Shown: positions 16,813-25,266 of the stretch, piece by piece
Numbering within the stretch: position 1 is the first letter of the stretch
Layout of the letters: each line of letters starts with the position of its first letter
Assembly: GCA_013286425.1 (NCBI GenBank)
Contig: JABDFS010000035.1
Location: 1 to 34,529 of the forward strand
DNA: 34,529 nucleotides
Direction of reading: 5' to 3'
From: Bacteroidota bacterium
GTDB lineage: Bacteria; Bacteroidota; Bacteroidia; Chitinophagales; Chitinophagaceae
Made by a program: the position numbers and the translations under genes
Notes under the pieces: model-generated
Databases searched by the model: none
What the model was told of the DNA's origin: nothing
The model's input: the letters and a program-made list of their open reading frames with translations, nothing else

Positions 16813-17793
16813 TTGAAAAAAAACCTTTATAACAAAACTGTTTTATTTATTGCACCTGTATTTTATAACTATGAAAAAGCTATTATCCGGCAAATAGAAA
16901 GTGAAGGTGCGTCTGTTTTGTTTTATCCCGAAAGAGAAGATGGTTTGCTATACAAATTCGTGAGTAATTTTACAAAAGGGAAACTTGTAAATTTTCAGCA
17001 TAAGTATTATTTCGAAATTTTTGAAAAAATAAAAAAAGAGAAGATCGATTATCTCTTTGTTATACGCGGATTTTTAATGCCTCTTAATTTCATTGAAAGA
17101 ATACGTATACAATTCCCTGATATCGTTTTGATAATGCATCAATGGGATTCAATGTGCAATAATAACTATGAAAGATACCTTGATAAGTTCGACAAATTTT
17201 TCTCTTTCGATCCGGAAGATTGCAATAAATATCCTGTCTTAAAGTATCTGCCAAATTTTTATCTGCCTGAATATATAAACCTAATAAATCATGAACCTGT
17301 TTATGATATGTCGTTCATAGGGTGGGCTTATTCATCACGTATAAATTTTATAAAAAAAATTGCTGAACAGTTACCTGGGTTTAATTTCTTTAATTATTTA
17401 TATATGCCTTTTTCAGCTTATGTAAAGAATATAATCAGAGGAATTTTTTTGAAGCCTGTGAAATTTAAAATATTGTCTAAAGAGAAAGTTGTTTCAATCG
17501 TTAATCAATCCAAATCAATTTTAGATATACCAGATGACAAGCAGTCTGGCTATACATTTCGCACAATTGATGCGATGATTACTCGAAAAAAATTAGTTAC
17601 TACTAACACATTTATAAAGAAAGAAAAATTTTATAATGAAAACAACATTTTAATAATAGATAAATTTAAACCTGAAATTGATAAACAGTTTTTTAATAAA
17701 CCATTTGTAGTATTAAATCTTGATGAATACAGTTTACCCAGTTGGGTAAAAACTATTTTCTCAAACAATGATCTTAATCCCATTAATGCCTGA
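16813..17793 (+). CDS. Putative glycosyltransferase, CgeB-like GT-B fold
   Basis: 326 residues, TTG start 5 bases after the polymerase stop. The pattern is like CgeB-type/GT1 transferases: an N-terminal Rossmann-like half (VLFIAPVFYNYEKAIIRQIE, then YLFVIRGFLMP), a central MHQWDSM and FFSFDPEDCNKY, DMSFIGWAYSSRINFIKKI, and a C-terminal nucleotide-binding half with GYTFRTIDAMITRKKLVT, where CgeB proteins have an R-x-x-E/D-A motif. No signal peptide. Likely adds one sugar of the repeat unit, sugar unknown. The following GT2 gene overlaps its 3' end by 8 bases. Confidence 0.65.
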   Translation: MKKNLYNKTVLFIAPVFYNYEKAIIRQIESEGASVLFYPEREDGLLYKFVSNFTKGKLVNFQHKYYFEIFEKIKKEKIDYLFVIRGFLMPLNFIERIRIQFPDIVLIMHQWDSMCNNNYERYLDKFDKFFSFDPEDCNKYPVLKYLPNFYLPEYINLINHEPVYDMSFIGWAYSSRINFIKKIAEQLPGFNFFNYLYMPFSAYVKNIIRGIFLKPVKFKILSKEKVVSIVNQSKSILDIPDDKQSGYTFRTIDAMITRKKLVTTNTFIKKEKFYNENNILIIDKFKPEIDKQFFNKPFVVLNLDEYSLPSWVKTIFSNNDLNPINA

Positions 17794-18631
17794 TATAAGT
17801 TTAATTATACCTACTTATGGCAGATTTGATGATCTTGACAGATTTCTTGATAGTATAACGAAGCAAACGCATTCTTTAAACGGCATAGAAGTGTTGATAA
17901 TGGATCAGAATGATGTAATTGATTTGTCACCTATCGTATTAAAATACTCAACGGCATTAAATATCATACATACAAAATTGGATGTAAAAGGAAGCGCAAA
18001 CGCAAAAAATGTTGGCATTAAGTCTTCAAAAGCTAATCTCATAACTTTCCCTGACGATGATTGTGTCTTTTATGAGGATACAATTGAATCTGCCATCAGT
18101 TTTTTCAAAGAAAACCCTTCAGTAGATGTAGTGTATGGAAGGGTATATAATAGGTCAGCAAAGAAAAATGTAATGAGAGAATGGCCGGATAAAACCGTTG
18201 ATTTAAATATTTACAATTTTCACCTGAACTACTCAGCCATTACATGTTTTAGCAGCGTTAAGGATGTTTATTACGAGGTTAATTTCGGAACAGGTGCTTA
18301 CTATCCTTCGGGAGATGAATTAGGATATATAATTGATGCAGTAAAAAAGTATAAAGTCGTCTATACAAATACTATTGATGTTTGGCATGCTGAGCTTAAT
18401 GTATCTGTTATGCCTGAAAAGAAAATTTATAATTATGCCTTTGGCTATGGCGCTATTTTAAAGAAAAAAGCAAGCGCTGCCATTTCGTTTTTATTTTTTA
18501 AGTCAGTAATAAACCAATTATTGTTATTAATAAAAAATAGTGTTGTATTTAATAAGAGTAGAATAAGAAAGCACTATGCAGCTCTTAAAGGTAGGGTTGA
18601 TGGTTTTTTTGGGTACAATAAAGAGCTTTAA
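17786..18631 (+). CDS. Family 2 glycosyltransferase
   Basis: 281 residues from ATG 17786; an in-frame ATG at 17768 would add six residues, but the family start MPDISLIIPTYGR favours 17786. GT-A fold: the nucleotide-binding strand SLIIPTYGRFDDL, a FPDDDCVF metal-binding DxD motif, then a variable acceptor region containing YYPSGDELGYIIDA with the likely catalytic acidic residues. It lacks a long membrane segment. It is expected to add one sugar of the repeat unit at the cytoplasmic membrane face. A gap of 165 bases follows, the first larger break in the cluster. Confidence 0.87.
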   Translation: MPDISLIIPTYGRFDDLDRFLDSITKQTHSLNGIEVLIMDQNDVIDLSPIVLKYSTALNIIHTKLDVKGSANAKNVGIKSSKANLITFPDDDCVFYEDTIESAISFFKENPSVDVVYGRVYNRSAKKNVMREWPDKTVDLNIYNFHLNYSAITCFSSVKDVYYEVNFGTGAYYPSGDELGYIIDAVKKYKVVYTNTIDVWHAELNVSVMPEKKIYNYAFGYGAILKKKASAAISFLFFKSVINQLLLLIKNSVVFNKSRIRKHYAALKGRVDGFFGYNKEL

Positions 18632-18796
18632 TTTTTACAACTAGTATTTAAGCGCAAAGGCATAGTTATTGATATTACTGTTGTAATTCAAATCAGTATT
18701 CAACTAAATTTTGAAATAATCTCTAACAAAAATTAAGAAAAGATTCCTGTTAAACTTTATTTACAACTTAAAATCAAATAGGTTTAAATAATATCT

Positions 18797-20092
18797 ATGA
18801 AACAGATAGCTATTTTGTTTTTAGTAACCTTTTTATTTAATGCTGCATTTAGCCAATGGAAACAAAATGAATTTGTAATTGGAACATTTGCAGATCCAAG
18901 AATTTCCGTTAATAATGACATCGCGAAAGATTCATTATCATATGTTAAAGCCCGCAACGCTTACATCAATTTTCTTACAGGTCCGCAATATTATATGGGA
19001 TCAAGAGACTTTAGTATGATGGACAGAACACTAAAGCTGGCGCAAAAATTTAATATGCAGTTACTTGTAATAGATAGCAGAATGCGCATTGCTGATTCTT
19101 CGTTTAATGCTGATACAGCTATGAAGATTATATCTCATTTTAAATCGCTTAATAGTAAGGCTTTCGCAGGATATTATCTTATTGGTGAAGTCCCTCAAAA
19201 ATATGTGTCACAGGTAAATCAATGGACGGCTTTTTTTAAGAAAAATGATCCGGGAAAACTAGCTTACTATTATTTGCTTCCGTACTATGCATTTAATTCA
19301 AAAAGCAGTTACGAAGTTTATGTAAACAGTCTTACTTCAAACCCGCAAACATCAAGTGATGTTGTTTCATTTGATTATTATCCTTTCACAAAAAACGGCT
19401 CTGTACGTAATTCTTTTTTTTATAGTCTTAATTATCTTAGTAACGCAGCTGGCTCCCGTCCTTTTTGGTCTTACATACTTTCTACTTCTAATTCAAACCT
19501 GCCTGATCCAACTCAATACCAGTTAAATTTTAGTGTTTTTTGTTCATTAGCATATGGCGCAAAGGGAATTATATATTTTACATATGAACCAATACCATCT
19601 AAAAATGGTGGAAATTTTGGAGATGCTATTCTCGATGCTAACGGCAACCCAACAAAAAAATATACTTATATAAAAGCAATAAACGAATATGTAACAAAGG
19701 TCTTGGGCCCGGTTATCATGAATAGTACAAGAATTGGTACTTATCACGTGTCTGCAAATTCAAATAATGAAACCATTGATAAAACACAGTTGTTGTCATC
19801 AAGTTCAAAAGGCATCGAAACTGCCAATATGAATATATTGATTGGGGTGTTTAAATCGAAAAATTCTGCAGCTACATATTTACTATTGGTTAATAAAGAT
19901 AGCAATAGCCTTAATAATGTAAGTTTTACTGTTCCCGAAAATATTGCCGGAACTTTGAAAGTTTATCCGAGAATGGGTCAGTTATCAAGTTCTGTTGGGC
20001 CAAACATTTTAGCAGGAAAGTTTAATAGCGGAAAGACTACTTTCACAATAGATAATTTTTCTCCCGGGGAAGCTATTTTAGTTACATATTAA
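18797..20092 (+). CDS. Secreted TIM-barrel glycoside-hydrolase-like protein
   Basis: 431 residues with a clear signal peptide (IAILFLVTFLFNAAFS, cleavage near residue 19). The sequence fits a clan-A-like TIM barrel: GYYLIGEVPQ (Glu131) sits where the acid/base Glu of such barrels lies after strand 4, and IIYFTYEPIP (Glu264) could carry the nucleophile after a late strand; DVVSFDYYPF supplies another acidic residue (Asp193). The C-terminal ~120 residues look like a beta-domain (TYLLLVNKDSNSLNNVSFTV). I cannot assign a family, though GH42-like or uncharacterised glycosidases are closest in plan. In a Wzx/Wzy locus it may trim, release or remodel the polymer. Confidence 0.6.
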   Translation: MKQIAILFLVTFLFNAAFSQWKQNEFVIGTFADPRISVNNDIAKDSLSYVKARNAYINFLTGPQYYMGSRDFSMMDRTLKLAQKFNMQLLVIDSRMRIADSSFNADTAMKIISHFKSLNSKAFAGYYLIGEVPQKYVSQVNQWTAFFKKNDPGKLAYYYLLPYYAFNSKSSYEVYVNSLTSNPQTSSDVVSFDYYPFTKNGSVRNSFFYSLNYLSNAAGSRPFWSYILSTSNSNLPDPTQYQLNFSVFCSLAYGAKGIIYFTYEPIPSKNGGNFGDAILDANGNPTKKYTYIKAINEYVTKVLGPVIMNSTRIGTYHVSANSNNETIDKTQLLSSSSKGIETANMNILIGVFKSKNSAATYLLLVNKDSNSLNNVSFTVPENIAGTLKVYPRMGQLSSSVGPNILAGKFNSGKTTFTIDNFSPGEAILVTY

Positions 20093-20110
20093 TATGCTTA
20101 AGTGTAATAA

Positions 20111-20725
20111 ATGGGATTGATTAGAAAATATGGTTTTGGGGGAAGCCTGCGCATGTTTGTCTGCCTTATTTATACCAAGCTTAATTACCCACAGGCAAAA
20201 ATTATTCGTTTGCCTTTCGATATGCGGAATAAACGAAATGTGAGAATAGGTAAAAATTTTATTGCAGGAAGAAGCTGCAGAATTGAAGCCTATCCTATAC
20301 ATGATGACAAAAGCATTTGCATAAGTATTGGCAATAACGTTCAAATCAACGATTTTGTTCATATCGCTTCATCAGAATCAATTACTATAAAAGATAACGT
20401 ATTAATAGCCGGCAAGGTTTTTATAACCGATCTTAATCATGGCAATTATTCAAGGCATAGTGCTGAACAAGACCCCCCTGAATCAATACCTTCGGAAAGG
20501 AAGTTGATAACGAAACCGGTATTTATAGATGAAAAAGTTTGGATAGGTGAGAGTGCCTCTATCTTGCCCGGTGCAAAAATTGGCAGATGTTCAATAATTG
20601 GTGCCATGTCTTTAGTCAATAGCGAAATACCACCTTATTCAATAGCAATAGGTTGTCCGGCACGGGTTGTTAAAACATATGATTTTAATGAAAAAAAATG
20701 GCTTCCTGTGTCAAATGCCAACTGA
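20111..20725 (+). CDS. Hexapeptide-repeat acyltransferase (WcaB/WcaF/Maa-like)
   Basis: 204 residues of the left-handed beta-helix acetyltransferase superfamily. Repeating hexapeptides are visible in VRIGKNFIAGRSCRIEAYP and ITIKDNVLIAGKVFITDLNHG. The likely catalytic His is in DLNHGNYS, and the typical ending VWIGESASILPGAKIG...GCPARVVKTYD is present. Likely an acetyl-CoA-dependent O-acetyltransferase acting on the repeat unit or a precursor. It starts 18 bases after the secreted glycosidase-like gene and is probably co-transcribed with it. Confidence 0.83.
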   Translation: MGLIRKYGFGGSLRMFVCLIYTKLNYPQAKIIRLPFDMRNKRNVRIGKNFIAGRSCRIEAYPIHDDKSICISIGNNVQINDFVHIASSESITIKDNVLIAGKVFITDLNHGNYSRHSAEQDPPESIPSERKLITKPVFIDEKVWIGESASILPGAKIGRCSIIGAMSLVNSEIPPYSIAIGCPARVVKTYDFNEKKWLPVSNAN

Positions 20726-20757
20726 TCATTTAATTTTTTATTTATGTATTACTTGGC

Positions 20758-20805
20758 TTAATTGCTTTATAGAAGAATAATTAAAGCGAAATAATTAAAG
20801 CAATT
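20758..20805. repeat. Hairpin and direct repeats in the intergenic gap
   Basis: AATTGCTTTA (20760-20769) pairs with TAAAGCAATT (20796-20805). Inside, AATAATTAAAGC occurs twice (20776-20787 and 20790-20801). No T-run follows, so it is not a classic terminator. It lies in the 153-base gap before the GT2 gene and may be an operator or an mRNA structure. Nothing else is recognised in the gap. Confidence 0.5.
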
Positions 20806-20878
20806 TATTCAGAAATATAAAAAATAAGGATAAAAGAAAAATTAATCCAAAACTCATATCATAGTTGAATAATTATTA

Positions 20879-21712
20879 ATGATTGATCTTTCTATATCTA
20901 TAGTTCTATATAAAAATCCACCGCAACAGATACAAAATTTATTGAACTGCATTTATGCAAACCATCTTTCTTGTAAAATTTATTTGATTGATAATTCACC
21001 AATTGATGATCTAAAAACCCTTGTTGATAATAATAACGTTGAATACATCTTCAATAATAAAAACATAGGATTTGGAAAAGCGCATAATATCGCTTTGGAA
21101 AGATCCGTAGATCGCTCTTTGTATCATCTTGTTTTAAATCCTGACATTGAATTTGAAGAAGGTGTACTTGACAGGATCTTTGATTTTATGCAGTTGCACA
21201 AAGATGTAGGTCAATTGTTGCCAAAGGTTTTTTATAAAAATGGTGAATTGCAAAAGCTTTGTCATTTATTACCGCAGCCAGTGAATCTTATAAGCAGACG
21301 TTTTTTTGAGAAAGCCAAATGGGCAAAAAGATTAAACGATGAATACGAATTAAATGGATTTGCATACGACAGGTGTCTGAATATTCCCAATCTTTCGGGT
21401 TGTTTTATGTTTTTGTGTTGCAGTGTTTTAAAACAATCGGGTTTATTTGATGAGAGATACTTCATGTACATGGAAGATATTGATCTTTGCCGTAGGATAC
21501 ATGCAATATCAAAAACTGTCTTTTACCCTGATGTAAGTATCATTCACGGGTTTGAAAAGGAATCTTACACAAACAATATTGTTTTGAAATATCACATTAA
21601 TTCTGCAATAAAATATTTTAATAAATGGGGTTGGATTAATGATAAAAAGCGAAAGCTTTTTAATAAACAGGTGTTAGAAAGACTCGATGCTACGTTACAT
21701 GAAACAGTTTAG
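20879..21712 (+). CDS. Family 2 glycosyltransferase, probable rhamnosyltransferase type
   Basis: 277 residues, GT-A fold of the WbbL/rhamnosyltransferase type: opening LSISIVLYKNPPQQIQNLL, NKNIGFGKAHNIALE, the metal-binding LNPDIEFEEG, and the acceptor-site motif LSGCFMFL...FDERYFMYMEDIDLCRRI with the ED pair. This ED/DLCRR motif is characteristic of WbbL-like enzymes, and the rml genes directly downstream supply a dTDP-6-deoxyhexose. The donor is therefore inferred to be dTDP-rhamnose or a related dTDP-sugar. It is 84 bases upstream of rmlB. Confidence 0.85.
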   Translation: MIDLSISIVLYKNPPQQIQNLLNCIYANHLSCKIYLIDNSPIDDLKTLVDNNNVEYIFNNKNIGFGKAHNIALERSVDRSLYHLVLNPDIEFEEGVLDRIFDFMQLHKDVGQLLPKVFYKNGELQKLCHLLPQPVNLISRRFFEKAKWAKRLNDEYELNGFAYDRCLNIPNLSGCFMFLCCSVLKQSGLFDERYFMYMEDIDLCRRIHAISKTVFYPDVSIIHGFEKESYTNNIVLKYHINSAIKYFNKWGWINDKKRKLFNKQVLERLDATLHETV

Positions 21713-21796
21713 AAATATAAATTAATTATTATAAGAGCTTACTTGTCATGCAAAATCATCTTTAGCAAGTAATTTTAATAACTATTCTTTTTATTA

Positions 21797-22852
21797 ATGA
21801 GCAGAAATATTCTCATAACAGGCGGCGCAGGTTTTATTGGTTCACATGTGGTGCGCTTATTTGTAAATAAGTATCCTGATTACAAAATTGTAAATCTTGA
21901 TGCACTAACATATGCAGGCAATCTTGAAAATTTAAAAGATGTAGAGCGCGCATCTAATTATGTTTTTGAACATGCAAACGTTTTAGAGCCCGGTATGTTG
22001 CAGGAAATTTTTGAGCAACATAACATAACCGATGTTATTCATCTTGCTGCAGAAAGCCATGTAGACCGCTCTATACTTTCACCGATGGATTTTATTTATA
22101 CAAATATTATCGGCACAGTAAATCTTTTAGCAATTGCAAAAAATTACTGGAAAGAAAATTTTGATGTTCATCGCTTTCATCATGTTTCAACAGATGAAGT
22201 GTATGGCACTTTAGGAGACGAAGGTTTTTTTACTGAACAAACTGGTTACGCGCCTAATTCTCCGTATTCAGCAAGTAAGGCTTCCTCCGATCATTTTGTG
22301 CGTGCATACGGCGAAACATTTCATATTCCGTATGTCATCACCAACTGTTCTAATAATTATGGGCCCAATCATTTTCCTGAAAAATTAATCCCGCTTTTCA
22401 TCAATAATATCATTCAGAAAAAACCATTGCCTGTTTATGGCAAAGGAGAAAATACGAGAGACTGGTTATATGTGATCGATCACGCAAGAGCAATTGATCT
22501 TGTTTTTCACGAAGGAAAAACCGGCGAGCATTATAATGTTGGTGGTTTTAATGAATGGAAAAATATTGATCTTGTAAAATTGCTTTGCAAGCTGATGGAT
22601 AAAAAATTAAATCGTGCACCAGGTGAAAGTGAAGCATTGATCACTTATGTGAAAGACAGGCCGGGCCACGATCTGCGCTATGCTATTGATGCAACAAAAA
22701 TCAACAAAGAACTTGGCTGGAAGCCTTCCCTGACTTTTGAAGAAGGGTTAAGTGTAACCATTGATTGGTATTTGCAAAATGAAGATTGGTTAAAGCATGT
22801 AACCAGCGGAAAATATCAAAACTATTACACAGAACAGTATAGCAACAGGTAA
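21797..22852 (+). CDS. rmlB: dTDP-glucose 4,6-dehydratase RmlB
   Basis: 351 residues, the standard RmlB length. NAD-binding GGAGFIGSHVV near the N-terminus, FEHANVLE, HLAAESHVDRSI, the catalytic STDEVYG (Thr-Asp-Glu), YSASKASSDHFVRAYGETF (Tyr-xxx-Lys), NCSNNYGPNHFPEKLIP and the later RPGHDLRYAID. It converts dTDP-glucose to dTDP-4-keto-6-deoxyglucose in the cytoplasm. Its stop codon overlaps the rmlC start by one base (TAATG), so the two are translationally coupled. Confidence 0.96.
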   Translation: MSRNILITGGAGFIGSHVVRLFVNKYPDYKIVNLDALTYAGNLENLKDVERASNYVFEHANVLEPGMLQEIFEQHNITDVIHLAAESHVDRSILSPMDFIYTNIIGTVNLLAIAKNYWKENFDVHRFHHVSTDEVYGTLGDEGFFTEQTGYAPNSPYSASKASSDHFVRAYGETFHIPYVITNCSNNYGPNHFPEKLIPLFINNIIQKKPLPVYGKGENTRDWLYVIDHARAIDLVFHEGKTGEHYNVGGFNEWKNIDLVKLLCKLMDKKLNRAPGESEALITYVKDRPGHDLRYAIDATKINKELGWKPSLTFEEGLSVTIDWYLQNEDWLKHVTSGKYQNYYTEQYSNR

Positions 22853-23403
22853 TGAAGATCGAAGAAACTACGCTTAAAGATTGTTACATTATTCACGACA
22901 CTGTTTTCGAAGACAGTCGAGGTTATTTTTTCGAAAGCTTCAATTCAAAAAAATTTCAGGAATTAACAGGTGCTGATGCACATTTTGTACAGGATAACCA
23001 GTCTTCTTCAACGCGTGGTGTGCTGCGTGGATTGCATATGCAAACAGGAGAATATGCACAGGCAAAACTGGTGCGTGTGTTAGAAGGCAGTGTGTTGGAT
23101 GTTGCTGTTGATCTTCGTAAATATTCGCCCACCTTCGGTAATTATTTCACAGTCGAACTTACAGCGCAGAATCATAAACAATTTTATATTCCAAAAGGCT
23201 TTGCACATGGCTTTGTTGTGTTGAGTGATAAAGCTGTTTTCTTTTATAAGTGTGATAATTTTTATAATAAAGAATCAGAGCTTGGATTAATGTATGATGA
23301 TCCTGAATTAAACATTAACTGGCAATTGCCGAAAGAGGAATTGATACTTTCAGAAAAGGATCAGAAAAATTTTTATCTCACAGATATTTTGAATCGTTTA
23401 TAA
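22852..23403 (+). CDS. rmlC: dTDP-4-dehydrorhamnose 3,5-epimerase RmlC
   Basis: 183 residues with a cupin fold. Family motifs are [31 protein letters not shown] (with the catalytic His), [20 protein letters not shown] and [15 protein letters not shown]. It epimerises C3 and C5 of the RmlB product. The length and motifs are canonical. The gene follows rmlB by overlap and precedes rmlA by 8 bases. Confidence 0.96.
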   Translation: MKIEETTLKDCYIIHDTVFEDSRGYFFESFNSKKFQELTGADAHFVQDNQSSSTRGVLRGLHMQTGEYAQAKLVRVLEGSVLDVAVDLRKYSPTFGNYFTVELTAQNHKQFYIPKGFAHGFVVLSDKAVFFYKCDNFYNKESELGLMYDDPELNINWQLPKEELILSEKDQKNFYLTDILNRL

Positions 23404-23411
23404 TTAAGTAT

Positions 23412-24272
23412 ATGAAAGGAATTATTCTTGCAGGCGGCTCGGGCACACGCTTATATCCTATAACAAAAGGTATAAGCAAACAAATTATGCCTGTGTATGA
23501 TAAACCCATGATCTATTATCCGCTATCTGTTTTAATGCTTGCAGGTATTAAAGATGTATTGATCATAACAACGCCTGATGATTCGGCACAATTCAAACGC
23601 TTACTGGGAACCGGTGAAGAATTAGGTTGTAATTTTTCTTATGCTATACAGGAAAAGCCAAATGGCCTTGCACAGGCATTTGTAATTGGTGAGGATTTTA
23701 TCGGCGACGATAAAGTTGCATTGATTTTAGGTGATAATATTTTTTATGGTTCAGGTTTCAGCAAGCTTGTTCAATCTTTTAATAATATTGATGGTGCTGC
23801 AATTTTTGCTTATGAAGTGAACGATCCTGAAAGGTATGGTGTAGTTGAGTTTGATGAAAATTTCAAAGCTTTATCAATTGAAGAAAAACCATCAGCGCCA
23901 AAATCAAATTACGCTGTTCCGGGTTTATATTTTTATGATAATGAAGTTGTGCAGATCGCAAAAAATATACAACCATCTCTGCGTGGCGAATATGAAATAA
24001 CTGATGTAAACAGAGTATACCTGCAAAACGAAAAATTAAATGTTGGTGTAATGAATCGTGGTGTTGCATGGCTTGATACCGGAACATTTGATTCATTAAG
24101 TGATGCTTGTGAATTTGTAAGAGTGATCGAAAAACGTCAATCGCAAAAAATTGGGTGTATAGAAGAAGTGGCTCACAGAATGGGTTTTATTGATCATGCA
24201 CAGTTAATGAAACTGGCAGACTATTATTCAAAAAGCGGTTATGGAGAATATCTGAAGAAAATAAAGTTGTAA
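23412..24272 (+). CDS. rmlA: Glucose-1-phosphate thymidylyltransferase RmlA
   Basis: 286 residues. The nucleotide-binding motif [14 protein letters not shown] is followed by [29 protein letters not shown] supplies the metal-binding Asp, and [19 protein letters not shown] and [11 protein letters not shown] are canonical. It makes dTDP-glucose from dTTP and glucose-1-phosphate, the first step of the pathway, although it is encoded last of the three. The order here is rmlB-rmlC-rmlA. No rmlD follows: a strong terminator begins 22 bases after the stop. Confidence 0.97.
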   Translation: MKGIILAGGSGTRLYPITKGISKQIMPVYDKPMIYYPLSVLMLAGIKDVLIITTPDDSAQFKRLLGTGEELGCNFSYAIQEKPNGLAQAFVIGEDFIGDDKVALILGDNIFYGSGFSKLVQSFNNIDGAAIFAYEVNDPERYGVVEFDENFKALSIEEKPSAPKSNYAVPGLYFYDNEVVQIAKNIQPSLRGEYEITDVNRVYLQNEKLNVGVMNRGVAWLDTGTFDSLSDACEFVRVIEKRQSQKIGCIEEVAHRMGFIDHAQLMKLADYYSKSGYGEYLKKIKL

Positions 24273-24294
24273 AAATATTTTAAAGTAAATTATG

Positions 24295-24317
24295 CGCCGG
24301 TTATGCCGGCGTTTTTT
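24295..24317 (+). terminator. Rho-independent terminator of the polysaccharide/rml operon
   Basis: A perfect CGCCGG (24295-24300) / CCGGCG (24306-24311) stem with a 5-base loop is followed by six T. Its GC-rich stem and position directly after rmlA mark the end of the polysaccharide operon. Confidence 0.9.
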
Positions 24318-24361
24318 GTTTATGGCAATAAACATTCCGGTGTAAATACTGTTTTAAACGT

Positions 24362-25231
24362 ATGCAGCAATTCACAATAAAAGATATTGAGCATTTAACA
24401 GGTATTAAAGCACACACGATTCGTATTTGGGAAAAGCGATATGCTTTTTTTAATCCTTCGCGTAGTGATACTAATATTCGTTTTTACTCAACTGAAGAAG
24501 TAATCCTTTTATTGAATGTTGGCTTGTTAAACAAGTATGGATTTAAGATATCTCAAATAGCAGAAATGCCGCCGCCGCAAAGAGAACAGAATATTGAACA
24601 GCTGGATTTCAATGCCCGCAATGAAAATCTCGTTAACAAACTTATCATGCAAATGATAATGCTTGATATGGATGCATATGAGCAATTGTTGTCTGCATAT
24701 ATTTTACAGAATGGAACAGATGACGGTATTAACAATATCATTCTTCCTTTCCTCCAAAAAATAAGCCTGCTTCGAAATGAACATCATGTGCATAATGCGC
24801 AGGAGCACCTGATGTTTTCCGTACTTCGCAAAAAAATAATCGCCGGTATTTTACTTCTTGATAATCCGGGCACGCACACAAAAACTGTTCTCATGTTTCT
24901 TCATGAAGATAATCATGATGATATTGATCTGCTGCTTATGCAATACTTTATAAAGCAGCGAGGCATGCATGTTATTTATCTTGGCACAAATGTTCCTGTG
25001 AAAGATGTCTTACAGATAGCGTCAAACAAAAAGCCTGATTATATTTATACAATGCTGAATAAAGAATTCACAAGTTTGAAAGCGGATAAATACCTTGAAA
25101 AGTTTTCATTACTTTTTAATGAGTATAGAGTTATTATTACAGGTGAATTGTTTCAGCGTTACGAAAAAAATATACCGGCAAATATTCAGCTCAGCACTTC
25201 AGCAAGTGAAGCAATGAAATCTTTCTTATAA
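24362..25231 (+). CDS. MerR-family regulator with B12-binding-like domain
   Basis: 289 residues. A MerR DNA-binding domain with the usual KDIEHLTGIKAHTIRIWEKRY opening (residues 7-27) and R40FYSTEEVILLLNVGLL. Then a CarH/LitR-type helix bundle and cobalamin-binding-like domain ending in GMHVIYLGTNVP. The bundle keeps the Glu-His pair (148-149), but the Trp expected ten residues earlier is Arg138. The DxHxxG-type site reads EDNHDDID, with His175 apparently one place off. It may therefore have lost light/B12 sensing or use another effector. No carotenoid or cobalamin genes are nearby. It is transcribed after the rml terminator and ends at the terminator at 25233. Its targets are unknown. Confidence 0.82.
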   Translation: MQQFTIKDIEHLTGIKAHTIRIWEKRYAFFNPSRSDTNIRFYSTEEVILLLNVGLLNKYGFKISQIAEMPPPQREQNIEQLDFNARNENLVNKLIMQMIMLDMDAYEQLLSAYILQNGTDDGINNIILPFLQKISLLRNEHHVHNAQEHLMFSVLRKKIIAGILLLDNPGTHTKTVLMFLHEDNHDDIDLLLMQYFIKQRGMHVIYLGTNVPVKDVLQIASNKKPDYIYTMLNKEFTSLKADKYLEKFSLLFNEYRVIITGELFQRYEKNIPANIQLSTSASEAMKSFL

Positions 25232-25232
25232 A

Positions 25233-25262
25233 AAAAACCCCCTTGTTACAAGGGGGGTTTTT
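25233..25262. terminator. Bidirectional rho-independent terminator
   Basis: AAAAA-CCCCC-TTG / CAA-GGGGGG-TTTTT around a TTA loop. It has A-runs on the left and T-runs on the right, so it works for both strands. It lies between the convergent MerR-type gene (stop at 25231) and the histone-like gene (stop at 25267). Confidence 0.88.
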
Positions 25263-25266
25263 AGTA

